Shown: positions 44,588-54,690 of the stretch, in pieces | Numbering within the stretch: position 1 is the stretch's first letter | Layout: every line of letters starts with the position of its first letter | Assembly (NCBI RefSeq): GCF_000004195.4 | Contig: NC_030683.2 | Span: 82,662,910 to 82,726,909, forward strand | Direction of reading: 5' to 3' | Length of the DNA: 64,000 nt | DNA from: Xenopus tropicalis | Taxonomy: Eukaryota > Chordata > Amphibia > Anura > Pipidae | Translations under genes and position numbers: made by a program | The notes under the pieces: model-generated | Databases searched by the model: none | Seen by the model: the letters and a program-made list of their open reading frames with translations, nothing else | What the model was told of the DNA's origin: nothing

Positions 44588-45190
44588 ACTGTAGGGGATC
44601 AGAGAACTGTTTCCCCTGTTTCTCAGTCTGTGACATCATCCCGCCTGGCTACAGACTGGGGAGGAACCCGATTGGCTGGATGCCCCAGTGCACTGTTGGG
44701 AGAAAAAGGTGTGCCTAGGTTTGGAGCCAAAAATCAGGGGCGGGCTCAGCAGTTTATAAAGGAATCCCCTGTTGTTTTGCCAGAGTTGAGACAGAGACCA
44801 TCCAGTAAGCAGTGACTGTATGAAGGAGCTCTGCTTAGCATATGAGTGCTTGTAAAGAGAAATCTGCTACACTACAGTCACATGCCTTAACCCTGCGGAT
44901 CCCAGTGAGTGATCCATCTGGGGAAAGGTATTGAAAGTCTTCTGTGTGTGTCCCGTGTGAGGACAGGTGTTTCTCATGTGCCTGCTACGTGGGAGCAACT
45001 GCCTATTCCAAAGGGAGAGGTACTTTGGGGCAGGTAGCGCTATCTGGGGAAACTAAAGAGATCTGGGGAAGGGACTTTGCCAGGACTGAACTGGGAAAGT
45101 TTCCTCCAGGAGTGGAGTGTGGAACTGTGTCCTCAGAGAGACTGAGCCAGTAGTGGCTAAACCCACACAGGTTTTCCAAAGCAGGGTTAT
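44588..45190 (+). mobile_element. LTR-retrotransposon LTR (solo or partial)
   Basis: Begins TGTAGGGGATCAGAG. The promoter-like part has an inverted CCAAT box (GATTGGCTGG, about 44669) and a TATA box TTTATAAAGG (about 44753). Downstream GTGTGAGGACAGGTG and CCTGCTACGTGGGAGC match the LTR piece at 42069-42239/43028-43110. The right edge is uncertain. No internal coding region follows. Confidence 0.6.
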
Positions 45191-45239
45191 TACGGTTTGC
45201 ATGTTATAATTATATTACCTTTACACCCAGTTATCATAA

Positions 45240-45985
45240 CTCCCAACATTTTGAAAATTGAAAGAGGGACAAAAATAAATGCTGTGTGTAGTACGGCAAC
45301 ATTTTTTGACCACGCCCATTTTTGCGACCACACCCCCTAAATTCCACTCCCGTTTGACTAAATTTCACTGGTTATATAAAGTTTGAACACATTTATGGGG
45401 GTTTTGGGGTCCTGTTTTCTGTGTTATTATAGTTTTGCTGAAAAGGTGAAATTGTCCTTTAAGCTATGAATCTCAGTTCCCCCAAGAGACCTGTTTAGCT
45501 TTTACAATTAGTAATAAGGCTGATGCCACACGCGGCGTAGGGCTGATTTTTTCGGCAAGCGGAAAAACGCTTGCCGAAAAATCAGCCCTACGCCTGCTAC
45601 TTGTGCCTGCACCCGAATGAATGGGATACGCTCGGGTGCAGGCACAAGTAGCAGGCGTAGGGCTGAATTTTCGGCAAACGTTTATCCGCTTGCCGAAAAT
45701 TTCAGCCCTACGCCTCGTGTGGCATTAGCCTTAGTATCTCAGTGCAGGGCGGGCTTTTCACCTTTCTGGGCTCTCTGCCAAAAGCCCACTTATTTAATTA
45801 AAAGTGAGAAACAATGTTTCTAAAGTGCTGGTGACGCTCGTTAAGATTTCTGGGCTCTTTGCCAAAAGCTACATTTACTTAAATTTGTATCTTTTTTAGC
45901 TTCAGTGCAGATCAAAGGGAAATGAGGGACTTTTCAGTAAGAACCCGGGACTGCGGGCTGAGCTGTAAAAAGAGGGACTGTCCTG
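45240..45985. mobile_element. DNA-element remnant hosting the three-hairpin MITE
   Basis: CTCCCAACATTTTGAAAATT with GAGGGACAAAAATAA at the left and AAAAGAGGGACTGTCC near the right are the paired ends of a repeat common in Xenopus. It is interrupted by 45515-45733. Confidence 0.5.
45515..45733. mobile_element. Palindromic MITE made of three consecutive hairpins
   Basis: Outer inverted ends TAAGGCTGATGCCACACG (45515) and CGTGTGGCATTAGCCTTA (45733). Inside are three back-to-back hairpins: 45535-45593 (arms GCGTAGGGCTGA...), 45594-45654 (23-bp perfect arms starting CTGCTACTTGTGCC) and 45655-45713 (arms GCGTAGGGCTGAATTTTC). The first and third hairpins are related. The TAA/TTA edges would fit a 3-bp TWA duplication (PIF/Harbinger-like). 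It could extrude as a cruciform. Confidence 0.85.
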
Positions 45986-45994
45986 CGAAAATTA

Positions 45995-46025
45995 AATGCT
46001 AGGGCCTATTTTGAATCCCAGTTCA
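45995..46025. mobile_element. End fragment of the CAGGCCTGGACTGG MITE
   Basis: GGGCCTATTTTGAATCCCAG matches the right end of the MITE at 16646-16792. Confidence 0.5.
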
Positions 46026-46057
46026 GACATTCTTTGATGTCAGAAAACATTCGAAAC

Positions 46058-46894
46058 CAGTGCTGTCCAACTGGCGGCCCGCGACCCCCCTCTGTGTGGC
46101 CCCCCACCTGTCTGGCTGCTTTGATGGCTTACCTTTGTGTAAGCATTAAATGGTATCAGTACTGTGATTAACTGGCCCCCCTGCATGGTTCTCACCTCAG
46201 ATTCAGGCTGTAATCCCTCTGTATTGTTTAAAAATGTAATTCCCTGTATTTTTCACATCTTTTAATACCTGCATTGTTCACCCCCTGCAGTGTTCACACC
46301 TCAGGCTCAGGCTGTAATCACTCCCATTGTTCACTTCTTCACTTCTCAGACACAGGTACTGTAGGCAGAGTATGGCACATACAGCCAGCATAGGGCAGGT
46401 AGAGTATGGCACACACAGGCAGGGTAGGACAGGCAGAGTATGGCACACATAGACAGCATAGGACAGGCAGAGTGCTGCCTGTGTGTGCCATACTCTGCTT
46501 GCCCTATGCTGCTTGTGGGAGGTGAACCTGGCAGGGGTTTGTTGTGGGAGTTTGTTAGCAGTTGGAAATAGCCATTAAATGGTCCCTAAGGTGTGTAATT
46601 ATGTACTGGGGGTTGCTCTGCTATCCACAGGGGAGGAGGAGGCATATGGAATTTAAGGGTATATCTTAATATGACATAATTCTTTCACATATGAATGATG
46701 GTTGATATCCCCACAGTAAGGACCAATCATTTGGGATTTTGCTGTGCTACCACCATTGTGATAAAATAGGTGTGGTTTGAAGTGGGTGTGGTTTCAAAAA
46801 GGGGAGTGGTCAAAACTGGCTTCCATTAGCGGCCCTCCACCATGTATTCTAGAGAAATTCCGGCCCTCGGCACCGTAGAAGTTGGACAGCACTG
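46058..46894. mobile_element. hAT-like non-autonomous element, 837 bp
   Basis: Terminal inverted repeat CAGTGCTGTCCAACTGG / CAGTGCTGTCCAACTTC. Flanking 8-mers TTCGAAAC (46050-46057) and TTCTAAAC (46895-46902) agree at 7 of 8. It contains C-rich blocks, 34-bp tandem units (46363-46464) and an inverted unit (46475-46511). No transposase frame was found. Confidence 0.85.
46363..46511. repeat. 34-bp tandem repeat, three units plus one inverted unit
   Basis: Units start AGGCAGAGTATGGCACA at 46363, 46397 and 46431, followed by a partial unit at 46465. The segment 46475-46511 (TGTGTGTGCCATACTCTGC) is the unit inverted. It lies within the hAT-like element. Confidence 0.88.
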
Positions 46895-46902
46895 TTCTAA
46901 AC

Positions 46903-47784
46903 TATTAGATGCACTGTACACATACTGGGCCATATTGGCAAAATACACAATTATTCCCATTATACAATAGCAGTTGCTTTTGTAAAAAATTCATACATTA
47001 TACAAAAAGTTAACACAAAGGTGAACAAGCCCTTTAAAAGCTCCTTTAAAAGTTTCATAACTGTCCTGTAAACAGAGTTGTTGAGATTTGCTGAAAGATC
47101 TAATATCTGTTCACAGGAAATTTTCCCAGAATGATTTTGACTTGTGTGTTTGTTTTGTGAAAATCTAGTTGGGCTATCTTATGTATCTCAGCCAGCAGTG
47201 GCGTCTCCTACCTACCATAGAGCTTCGTTCATTGAATAAATGACAGATGGTGTGAGTTGAAACTGTTGTACCTTGTGTGTGACTGTCAGTTTGAATATAG
47301 CTATTGATCATGGTTCTTTCACCACAAATTGAGCATTCTCCTGCAATCTCTGATCATTTTTTCTCTTGTGTCCACGTCCAGAAAGATTGGTGGCAGTGCC
47401 ATGGGCCTTAAACGTCTTAAGCATTGCGTGCACTAGAAACAGAAACATTAAGGTGTCTGAAGATGGACTTGTTAATATTCTGCCTTACCTCCTTAGACAA
47501 TTCTCTGCATTTCGTACTTTTTTCCAGTTTCAGTGGGGTCCACACAGACACAATACACAATACAGCAGAATGGGAAACAACTTTTCTCAATTTACACTGG
47601 TTCAGTGTGTGCTTGTTATATTTCAGGCACCTGCAACTCATGACATCTGGGATCATTTAATATGTATGGTATTTACATATTATATACAATACACCACTTT
47701 CTAAAAACTACTGGTTAATAATGTACGTTTGAAAGCCAAATAAAACAATATTTGTTGCCAAAGTCATATTCAGATTGTGTATGC
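46903..47784. other. Unique DNA
   Basis: Three overlapping frames around 47366-47704 on both strands have no recognisable domain. No gene called. Confidence 0.4.
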
Positions 47785-48399
47785 TTAAAGAATACTGTCA
47801 TGGGAAAACTTGTTTTTTGCAAAACACACCAGTTAATAGAGCTTCTCCAGCAGAATTCTGCATTGACATCTGTTTTTTCAAAAACAACGATTTTCATATA
47901 TTTCATTTTGAAACTTCACATGAAGCTAGCCATATTCTTCATTTCCCAGGGTGCCACAGCCATGTGACCTGTGCTCAGATAAACTTCAGTCACACTTTAC
48001 TGCTGAGCTGCAAGTTGGAGTGATATCAACCCCCTCCCAGGAGTCAATGAGCAGAACAATGGGAAAGGAGCAAGATAGCAGCTCCCAGTAGATATCAGAA
48101 TAGCACTCAATAGTAAGAAATCCAAGTCTGGCTTGGGACTCGTCCAGTTACATGGGAGTAGGAGAAACAATAGGTTACCTGAAAGCAGTTCTAATATGTA
48201 GTGCCGGCTCTTTCTGAAAGCTCAGACTCAGGTACAATGGACTGAGATGGCACCTACACACCAATATTACAATTAAAAAAATATACATTTGTTGGTTGAA
48301 GAATAACATTTTAAATGGTAGAGTGAATTATTTGCTATGTAAAAAGTGTAATTTAGAAATAAAAAGTATACCATAAAACTCATGACAGTGTCCCTTTAA
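47785..48399. mobile_element. T2-type MITE (ACTGTCATGGGAAAA family)
   Basis: TTAA at 47785-47788 and 48396-48399. Left end TTAAAGAATACTGTCATGGG and right end CATGACAGTGTCCCTTTAA form an imperfect terminal inverted repeat. The interior shares AGCCATATTCTTCATTTCCC and CTTCAGTCACACTTTACTGC with 62304-62690. Non-coding. Confidence 0.78.
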
Positions 48400-48633
48400 A
48401 GGTAATGGCAAATGGGATATTGCAATTGTTTTATCACCTGTGTGATTTCCAGCTGGTGGGTGGCTAATATTGCCCTTCCTTTGACTTCTATCATAATCCC
48501 CTGGACCCTGCAGTTGCATTCTCAGAGGCAGCTTCCTTCCTTGCTTTCAAGTTATTATTGCCTGACATGAGAGTGCAAAAGTCCAGGTCATTATCATGCA
48601 ACTCAATTAAAGTTAAATTAACCTAGCTGTATT

Positions 48634-48825
48634 ATTAAAGGGATACTGTCATGGGAAAACAGTTAACATGTTGTACCTAATTGGCCCATAGGTTTGGCCA
48701 CTCCCTACTACACTTTTATATAATGTTTGAGAAGTGGTGGATCTTCCTTCTTGGCCTTCAGTAGTTGAGCTGTGTGGATGTGCTCCAGGAAGCCTGGGAT
48801 CCACACAGCCCAGAAGTGTTCAGCC
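48634..48825. mobile_element. T2-type MITE left part, interrupted by another T2-type MITE
   Basis: TTAAAGGGATACTGTCATGG at 48634 is the terminus of the 47785 family, but the interior differs. It is cut by the T2 element at 48826. The far end could not be placed. Confidence 0.55.
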
Positions 48826-49235
48826 TTAAAGGAGAAGGAAAGGCAAAGTCACTTGGGGGTGCCAAAATGTTAGGGACCCCCAAGTGACTTTGATCGCCTA
48901 CCTTTTACCCTGGGCTGGTGCCCCAGTTTGGAAAGAACAGCACCAGCCTGGGGTAGCTGCAGCGCTTCCTCCTTCCTGGTTCGCTGCGCGCGCATGCGCA
49001 GTAGAGTGAAAAGCCGAACTTTAACAGAGAAGTCTGTGTTTCACTCTAATGCACATGCGCCTGTTGTTTAGTCGATTGCAAAACGAAGCCGGAAGGAGGA
49101 AGTGCTACAGGTACCCCGGGCTGGTGCTATTTTCTCCTAACAGGGGCACCAGCCCGGGGTACGAGGTAAGCGATTAAAGTCACTTGGGGGTGCCTAACAT
49201 TTTGGCACCCCCACGTGACTTTCCTTGTCCTTTAA
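48826..49235. mobile_element. T2-type MITE, largely palindromic
   Basis: TTAA at both ends. Termini TTAAAGGAGAAGGAAAGGC / TTAAAGGACAAGGAAAGTC continue into AGTCAC(T/G)TGGGGGTGCC. The interior is also inverted: GGGGTGCCAAAATGTTAGG versus CACCCCCACGTGACTT, and CACCAGCCTGGGG versus CAGCCCGGGGTACGAGG. A decayed member lies at 15034-15695. Confidence 0.85.
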
Positions 49236-49342
49236 GAACCATCACCCTTAGAGAAGTCTGATAGCAGGGACCCCCATTAACAAGGTTATCAAGAGCAGGT
49301 TATTTCTTTCATAGCAAATTTCTAGGAAAATGGGCCAGTCAG

Positions 49343-49508
49343 TAGTGATGAGTGAATTTTTTATTGCCAGGCATGGATTCACAGCGAATTTCTGCATTTC
49401 GCCAATGGCAAATCGTTTTTGCGACAAAAAAATAGCACGACAAATGCATTTCTCAAATTTACCGCCGTTACGCGAATTGTCTTGCTGTGACAGATTCACT
49501 CATCACTA
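49343..49508. mobile_element. hAT-like MITE with perfect 8-bp duplication CCAGTCAG
   Basis: Terminal inverted repeat TAGTGATGAGTGAATTTT / ACAGATTCACTCATCACTA. The perfect 8-bp direct repeat CCAGTCAG flanks it (49335-49342 and 49509-49516). Shares GCCAGGCATGGATTCACAGC with the copies at 34.3 and 60.7 kb. This copy defines the family's ends best. Confidence 0.9.
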
Positions 49509-49789
49509 CCAGTCAGCACTTAGCTAGAATAGTTAAAGGAGTAGTCTCCTAAAGGCTCTAGTAGTATAGTGTACTATAACCACACCATTCCTAATTTAAT
49601 TCTTCCCATTCTGTGGAAGAGGAATCCAGGGTACCCCATGCTCTAGCTGGACTTTGTCTTTTACAGCCAAAAAGGGGTTACAAATGTTTCTGTGTAGAAC
49701 AAACATAAAACCTGCTTTCCTGCAATGTTTTAGCACATATGGTACAGGGGATCTGCCCCATACAGATGTGCAAGGCATGGCCTTCCTTT

Positions 49790-50310
49790 AAAGCATGATT
49801 AATAAGGCAACCGCAGATAATATCCGTTCTTCTCTGGAATATACTCGATTACACAGGAGATTAAAAAAACCTTATTACACATATCCGGCACTTACTTATC
49901 CAAATTCTGACTTCTAATAAAATTTGCATAATTCACAACTGGGAAAATCCTCCTTTGCCTGAACTAAAATGGATGATCAACTTAATAAACTCAAATGCTT
50001 TATTAGAAGACATGATAGCCAGAATTAATGACTCATTGAATGCATATAATAAGATTTGGGAGAAATGGTGATGGTAGTGTTCCTATGGGAAAATGATATG
50101 AAAGCCTTCCATTAGTTTCCTTTATTAATATTTGATATGTTCCATAACCATGGAATTTTTTTTACTGATTATTGTTCCCCCCTTTACAGCTGCTTCCTAT
50201 GAGTTTGTTTGTGTTTAACATAAACTAATTTGATTGTTATTATTCCTGTTCACACAATATTTTTCTCTCTGTATCATAAAACTTTTAATCAAAGGAAGTA
50301 TTAAAAAAGG
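49790..50310 (+). mobile_element. L1-type LINE 3' end, plus strand
   Basis: The frame ending at the stop near 50069-50071 reads HNWENPPLPELKWMINLIN, then LLEDMIARINDSLNAYNKIW and EKW, the C-terminus of L1/Tx1-type ORF2 proteins. It is followed by a roughly 230-bp AT-rich 3' region ending near ATCATAAAACTTTTAATC. 5'-truncated. It is a different copy and orientation from the L1 at 20.6-25.9 kb. Confidence 0.6.
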
Positions 50311-50399
50311 GTCTTTTTAACTACTTTTTGATCATCAAACCTGTAGAATGTATTAAATGCATCTTGCAAATCTGCATGAAAAAAAGTTTTATTAAGCTG

Positions 50400-50905
50400 T
50401 GACTTTTCACTGTGTCTCAGGTCAGAAAGTCTCAGGGGAAGAGGTCGCTCCGGGACAGGAGTTAAAATAAACCAGGGGCGACTGACAGATCGGCTCAGTC
50501 AAGTTGACAATATCAGTCACTGCTCTTTCATCCCACTCCTGCCTTCCCCACGAGTCTCCAACACGCCCTTTGATTTACAGCCGCTCTCTGCATTTTCTGA
50601 AGGGGCCCCTTTTCCCTTTCAAATGCAAATCTTCGCAAGCCTTAATTAATCAGATTTCAATTTCCTTTAATTTGACAAGATAGCCATCTCTCTGCCTCTT
50701 TTTCTCTGTAACCAGAGAGAGAAAAAGGCAGCCGCTGCTGGGAGATTTCGCTCTTATTTTAGCTTTTCTTTTTGCGCCTTGCTGGCTCTCAAGCAGAAAA
50801 AGTCATTAACAATTAGCCTAATTTGAATATTTATTAGGTTAATGGGTCCCACTGAATCATTTTACTGTGGGGGGTACTAAGGGGGTGGGAGTGGGATTTA
50901 TCACA
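50400..50905. promoter_or_regulatory. Strong candidate conserved non-coding element / enhancer
   Basis: This 500-bp block is repeat-free and of higher complexity than any other non-repeat part of the window. It contains a perfect octamer ATGCAAAT (50623-50630), CTTAATTAATCAG, CCTTTAATTTGAC, GTCATTAACAATTAG and GTTAATGGG homeodomain-type sites, and a hairpin (CTGCCTCTTTTTCTCTG with CAGAGAGAGAAAAAGGCAG, 50694-50732). No open frame or splice pattern fits an exon. It has the look of deeply conserved developmental regulatory DNA. That is inference until aligned. Confidence 0.5.
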
Positions 50906-51156
50906 GCTACTTTTGTGGGCATTTTCCGTAACATTGAGTTTAATTTAGTTGCTGAGGGTTTGCAGTGGAGTTAGCTTCCATGACACAAATGGAAGAAGGA
51001 CACACAAGTCTAAATAAAACAAAAATGTAACTGGAATATTCACACACATGATACAGGCATATGTTGTAAAACCTCTTTGAGAATCCATTCCCACTGCTTT
51101 GATTCTCACCATGCTGCCTGCCTTGATCTTTTTCATAAATACAACTTTGAGCTTTC
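50906..51156. other. Unique DNA
   Basis: Nothing recognised apart from a C/T-poor stretch. Confidence 0.35.
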
Positions 51157-51655
51157 TTAATGGGATTGTTCACCTTTGAGTTAACTTTTAGTATGATGTA
51201 GAGGAGAGATCCCCAACCTTTTTTACCCATGAGCCATATTCAAATGTAAAAAGAGTCGAGGAACAACACAAGCATAAAAAAAATTTCTGGGGGTGCCAAA
51301 TATAGGCAGTGATTGCCTATTTGACAGCCTAAGTGGACTGGCAGCATGCAGGCGGTTCTGTTTGTCAGTAAACCTAGTTTTTATGCAACCAAAACTTGCC
51401 TCCTAGCCGAGAATTCAAAAATAAGAACCCGTTTTGAAGCCAATGGGAGCAACATCCATGGGACCTGGGAGAAACATGTTGCATACAAGCCACTGGTAAG
51501 AGAGTAATATTCTGAGACAATTTGCAATTGGTCTTCATTTTTTATTATTTGTCTTCTTTAGTTATTTCATTTTCAGTTCAGCAGCTCTCCAGTTTGGAGT
51601 TTCAGCAGCTATTTGGTTGCTAGGCAATAAAGACAACCAGGTTGGGATATAACAG
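51157..51655. mobile_element. T2-type MITE (TGTTCACC family), interrupted
   Basis: TTAATGGGATTGTTCACC at 51157, then ACTTTTAGTATGATGTAGA, interrupted by a hAT-like MITE (51205-51497). It then continues TATTCTGAGACAATTTGCAA, CAGCAGCTCTCCAGTTTG and TTTGGTTGCTAGG. The same order is on the minus strand at 25985-26350. Confidence 0.72.
51205..51497. mobile_element. hAT-like MITE nested in the T2 element
   Basis: GAGATCCCCAACCTTTTTTA, CAAATGTAAAAAGAG, CAACACAAGCAT and GGACTGGCAGCATGCAGG are the body of the CAGTG(A/G)TYCCCAACC hAT-like family (also 18523-18757 and 61119-62042). The host T2 sequence is continuous around it. The target duplication has decayed. Confidence 0.7.
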
Positions 51656-51751
51656 GCCACAGCTTTTATTAACACATTGTTATTAAACATTATATTGCTA
51701 AATAAGGAAATTAGCATAACAATAGTCAATCATATCTGAACATTATATATA

Positions 51752-52717
51752 TACTCACCAAAAGGATTATTAGGAACACCTGTTCAATTTCTCATTAATG
51801 CAATTATCTAATCAACCAATCACATGGCAGTTGCTTCAATGTATTTAGGGGTGTGGTCCTGGTCAAGACAATCTCCTGAACTCCAAACTGAATGTCAGAA
51901 TGGGAAAGAAAGGTGATTTATGAAATTTTGAGCGTGGCATGGTTGTTGGTGCCAGACGGGCCGGTCTGAGTATTTCACAATCTGCTCAGTTACTGGGATT
52001 TTCACGCACAACCATTTCTAGGGTTTACAAAGAATGGTGTGAAAAGGGAAAAACATCCAGTATGCGGCAGTCCTGTGGGCGAAAATGCCTTGTTGATGCT
52101 AGAGGTCAGAGGAGAATGGGCCGACTGATTCAAGCTGATAGAAGAGCAACTTTGACTGAAATAACCACTCGTTACAACCGAGGTATGCAGCAAAGCATTT
52201 GTGAAGCCAAAACGCGCACAACCTTGAGGCGGATGGGATGTTACCACTGTGCAGGCTGGTGGTGGTGGTGTAATGGTGTGGGGGATGTTTTCTTGGCACA
52301 CTTTAGGCCCCTTAGTGCCAATTGGGCATCGTTTAAATGCCACGGCCTACCTGAGCATTATTTCGGACCATGTCCATACCTTTATGACCACCATGTACCC
52401 ATCCTCTGATGGCTACTTCCAGCAGGATAATGCACCATGTCACAAAGCTCGAATCATTTCAAATTGGTTTCTTGAACATGACAATGTGTTCACTGTACTA
52501 AAATGGCCCCCACAGTCACCAGATCTCTACCCAATAGAGCATCTTTGGGATGTGGTGGAACGGGAGCTTCGTGCCCTGGATGTGCATCCCACAAATCTCC
52601 ATCAACTGCAAGATGCTATCCTATCAATATGGGCCAACATTTCTAAAGAATGCTTTCAGCACCTTGTTGAATCAATGCCACGTAGAATTAAGGCAGTTCT
52701 GAAGGCGAAAGCGGGTC
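51752..52717 (+). mobile_element. Tc1-like transposon, internally deleted and 3'-truncated
   Basis: The left terminus CACCAAAAGGATTATTAGG and a 5' untranslated region are present. The transposase gene is broken by an internal deletion near 52230-52236. The right terminal repeat, expected as the complement of the left end, is absent: similarity stops at about 52717, where flanking DNA begins. Apart from the deletion, the two halves are well preserved, so the insertion looks fairly young. Confidence 0.88.
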
Positions 52718-52821
52718 AAATGTGCTTGAGAGTGTCGTCTCCTGCAAGACAAATTGTAGGATGTGAGAAGACTGCTGATGAAGTAATGTTTGATATTTAT
52801 AAAAGAAAAAAACTTAGGTAA
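51899..52821 (+). pseudogene. Tc1-like transposase, DDE broken by deletion
   Basis: Tc1 transposases cut and paste DNA using paired helix-turn-helix domains and a DD34E catalytic triad. The N-terminal half (51939-52235) shows the HTH region: GLSISQSAQLLGFSRTTISR, then RQSCGRKCLVDARGQRRMGR. After TLRRMG the frame is lost because about 250 bp, including the first catalytic Asp, are missing. The C-terminal half (52249-52715) keeps GYFQQDNAPCHKA with the second Asp and SPDLYPIEHLWD with the Glu. Beyond 52717 the frame reads through 33 codons of foreign sequence ending IYKRKKLR. Confidence 0.88.
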
Positions 52822-52865
52822 AATCATTGTAACCCTATCCTCACCACTTCTGGCACTTTTGACAG
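52718..52865 (-). mobile_element. Possible internal leader of the minus-strand LTR element
   Basis: Read on the minus strand, this follows the 3' edge of the LTR at 52866-53700. It begins CTGTCAAAAGTGCCAGAAG, the position where a primer-binding site and leader would lie. The Tc1-like element adjoins at 52717. No gag frame is recognisable. Confidence 0.3.
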
Positions 52866-53700
52866 TGTTACACTCCACGTGTGGCGCTTACCTGATGGCA
52901 CGGGACAAACCTGAATCACTCCGCAGTGGTATTGGGAGAGACTGGGTACCTGGTACTTATTAGCGCAGTGCCTCCACCTAGTGGGATCCGGGAATGCACC
53001 TACGGGTGGCCCCACTAGGAACAATAATAATGCACACACAGTACTTGATAAACGAAATAACTTTTATCTGAAATAAAGGGGAAACTAATACATATAACAC
53101 TCCTATCAAAGTGGCAATAAGGGCCTTACTAACTAGCTTTGCCAGCGCAAGCTATCTCACTAACTATGTACAGTCCTTTAGCTCAGTCCAAAGGAAAGTT
53201 TATATACTTTAATCTTCAAGCGCTCCTTTATTAGTTTCACTTTAACTATACTCACTCCAGGGATCTCTTTGGGTGATTCACACAGAATCTTCAGGCGAGT
53301 CCAGCACTCACAGCCATGCAGTGCGACTACTAGCCCCTTTAGCTACTCAGATGGGATTCCCCTGCAGGTGTTTGTTCCTCCAGTCAGGACTCCTCACAGG
53401 ATCTCTGTCTCTCCAGGTACAGGGTCTGCCTTCCCTGTACCAGCCTGTTCCAAAGGCCAGCTTCTCCTTGTGCAGCTCCTCTCTCTGAGCCCACGTGCAG
53501 CTTCTGGAGCTCTGGGACTTTCTGTCTCCTCCCTCTGGCTTCCTCTCCCAGGCTGCTTTGCAACTTCCGGCAGCCCTGAGCTTGCTGTTCACCTTGTTGC
53601 TAGGCAGCAGCTCACAGCACAAAGTCTCAGTGCCAGCTCCCCTACAGGGAACAGCAGCAGGAGGGGGGTAAGTGCAGGGACCCAGCACTACCTCCCTACA
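52866..53700 (-). mobile_element. LTR-retrotransposon LTR, minus strand
   Basis: On the minus strand it starts TGTAGGGAGGTAGTGC and ends GTGGAGTGTAACA, i.e. TG...CA ends. A TATA-like GTATATAAAC lies at about 53195-53205 on that strand. The first 400 bp are GC/CT-rich and produce spurious open frames of up to 150 codons on both strands. No second LTR is seen and the flanks do not show a target duplication. Confidence 0.6.
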
Positions 53701-53995
53701 TCATATTTAATCTTCTCTTGATGGATTATAACTATAAGTAAGGATAGTTTAACTCCATTATTATTTTAGGCTTAGCAAGGAGCTGAACAAGATTTAAAAA
53801 AGGATAAAGCAATCTTAAATATTTCTGGGATATAGAAACAATGCCGCTAAACTTTACTGCACAATGCACAATGTCACATTATCATAATAATAAGGCAATA
53901 TTTTTTTCCGCAGCTGATAATCACACCACTGATGACTTCTCCATAGGTCCCAGCAATCCCAATAAAAAATAAAAATGTTATTTCAAAAATTAAAA
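53701..53995. other. Unique DNA
   Basis: AT-rich, nothing recognised. Confidence 0.4.
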
Positions 53996-54690
53996 TATAG
54001 GTATGGGAACCCTTATTCAGAAACCCACTATCCAGAAAGCTCCAAATAATGGAAAGGCCATCTCCCATAGACACCATTATAAGTAACTAATTTTTAAAAA
54101 ATATTTTTTTTTTCTCTGTAATAATAAAACAGTACCTTGTACTTTTCCCAACTAAGATATAGTTTATCCTTAGAGATTAACGGAGACCTGCAGTGGGTCA
54201 GGTTTCAGGTAGAAAGTTCCCAATTCACCAACTGGGCGGATCCACGGGTTCCGTGTCTGGGTATCCAGTTCAGATGCGGGTCAGCCCTTCCATCAACCCC
54301 TGATGGTTAAGGGATTTTTTTTCTCTTACATTGTTGATCCACCTCCAGAGTTACAGCATGTCCAGCCCATAGTGACATCACTTCCGGTCTTACAGGTCAG
54401 GTGGTAGATAAGCCAATTGCAGGTATGGGTCAGGGAGCAGGTCTGGGTATGGGTCATAGTGGGGTGGCAGCTGTGGGTCATCAGGTCCGGGTTGGACACA
54501 GGTCTGCCCAACCTGACCCGTGCAGGACTCTACTTGATAGTAAATAAACTGCATGAATCCATATTGGTGGCACAACAATAATTTTTGCTTTATTTAATAT
54601 TTAAATGATTATTAGTATCTACATTACACCTTAAAGATGCCTTATCTGAAAAAAACCCAGGTATTCTGGATAATAGATCCCAACACCAAA
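53996..54690. mobile_element. ACAGGTAT-family MITE interrupted by another MITE
   Basis: Left part ATAGGTATGGGAACCCTTAT with CAGTACCTTGTACTT (53996-54175); right part GTATTCTGGATAATAGATCC (54660-54683). The two halves are continuous relative to the copy at 35971-36305 once 54184-54531 is removed. Confidence 0.7.
54184..54531. mobile_element. Nested MITE (GAGACCTGCAGTGGGTCAGG end)
   Basis: The left end GAGACCTGCAGTGGGTCAGG is inverted at the right as GAGTCCTGCACGGGTCAGG. The interior repeats GGTATGGGTCAG/GGTCTGGGTATGGGTC. It splits the host MITE, so it is younger. No clear target duplication. Confidence 0.7.

Noticed and set aside
52249..52821. Intact 190-residue Tc1-derived host gene
   Set aside because: It lacks the DNA-binding half and first catalytic Asp, and its 3' part is read-through of flanking DNA; a deletion product is simpler.
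53269..53721. 150-codon frame plus an opposing 113-codon frame
   Set aside because: Both lie in the CT-rich part of an LTR, on opposite strands, with no domain.
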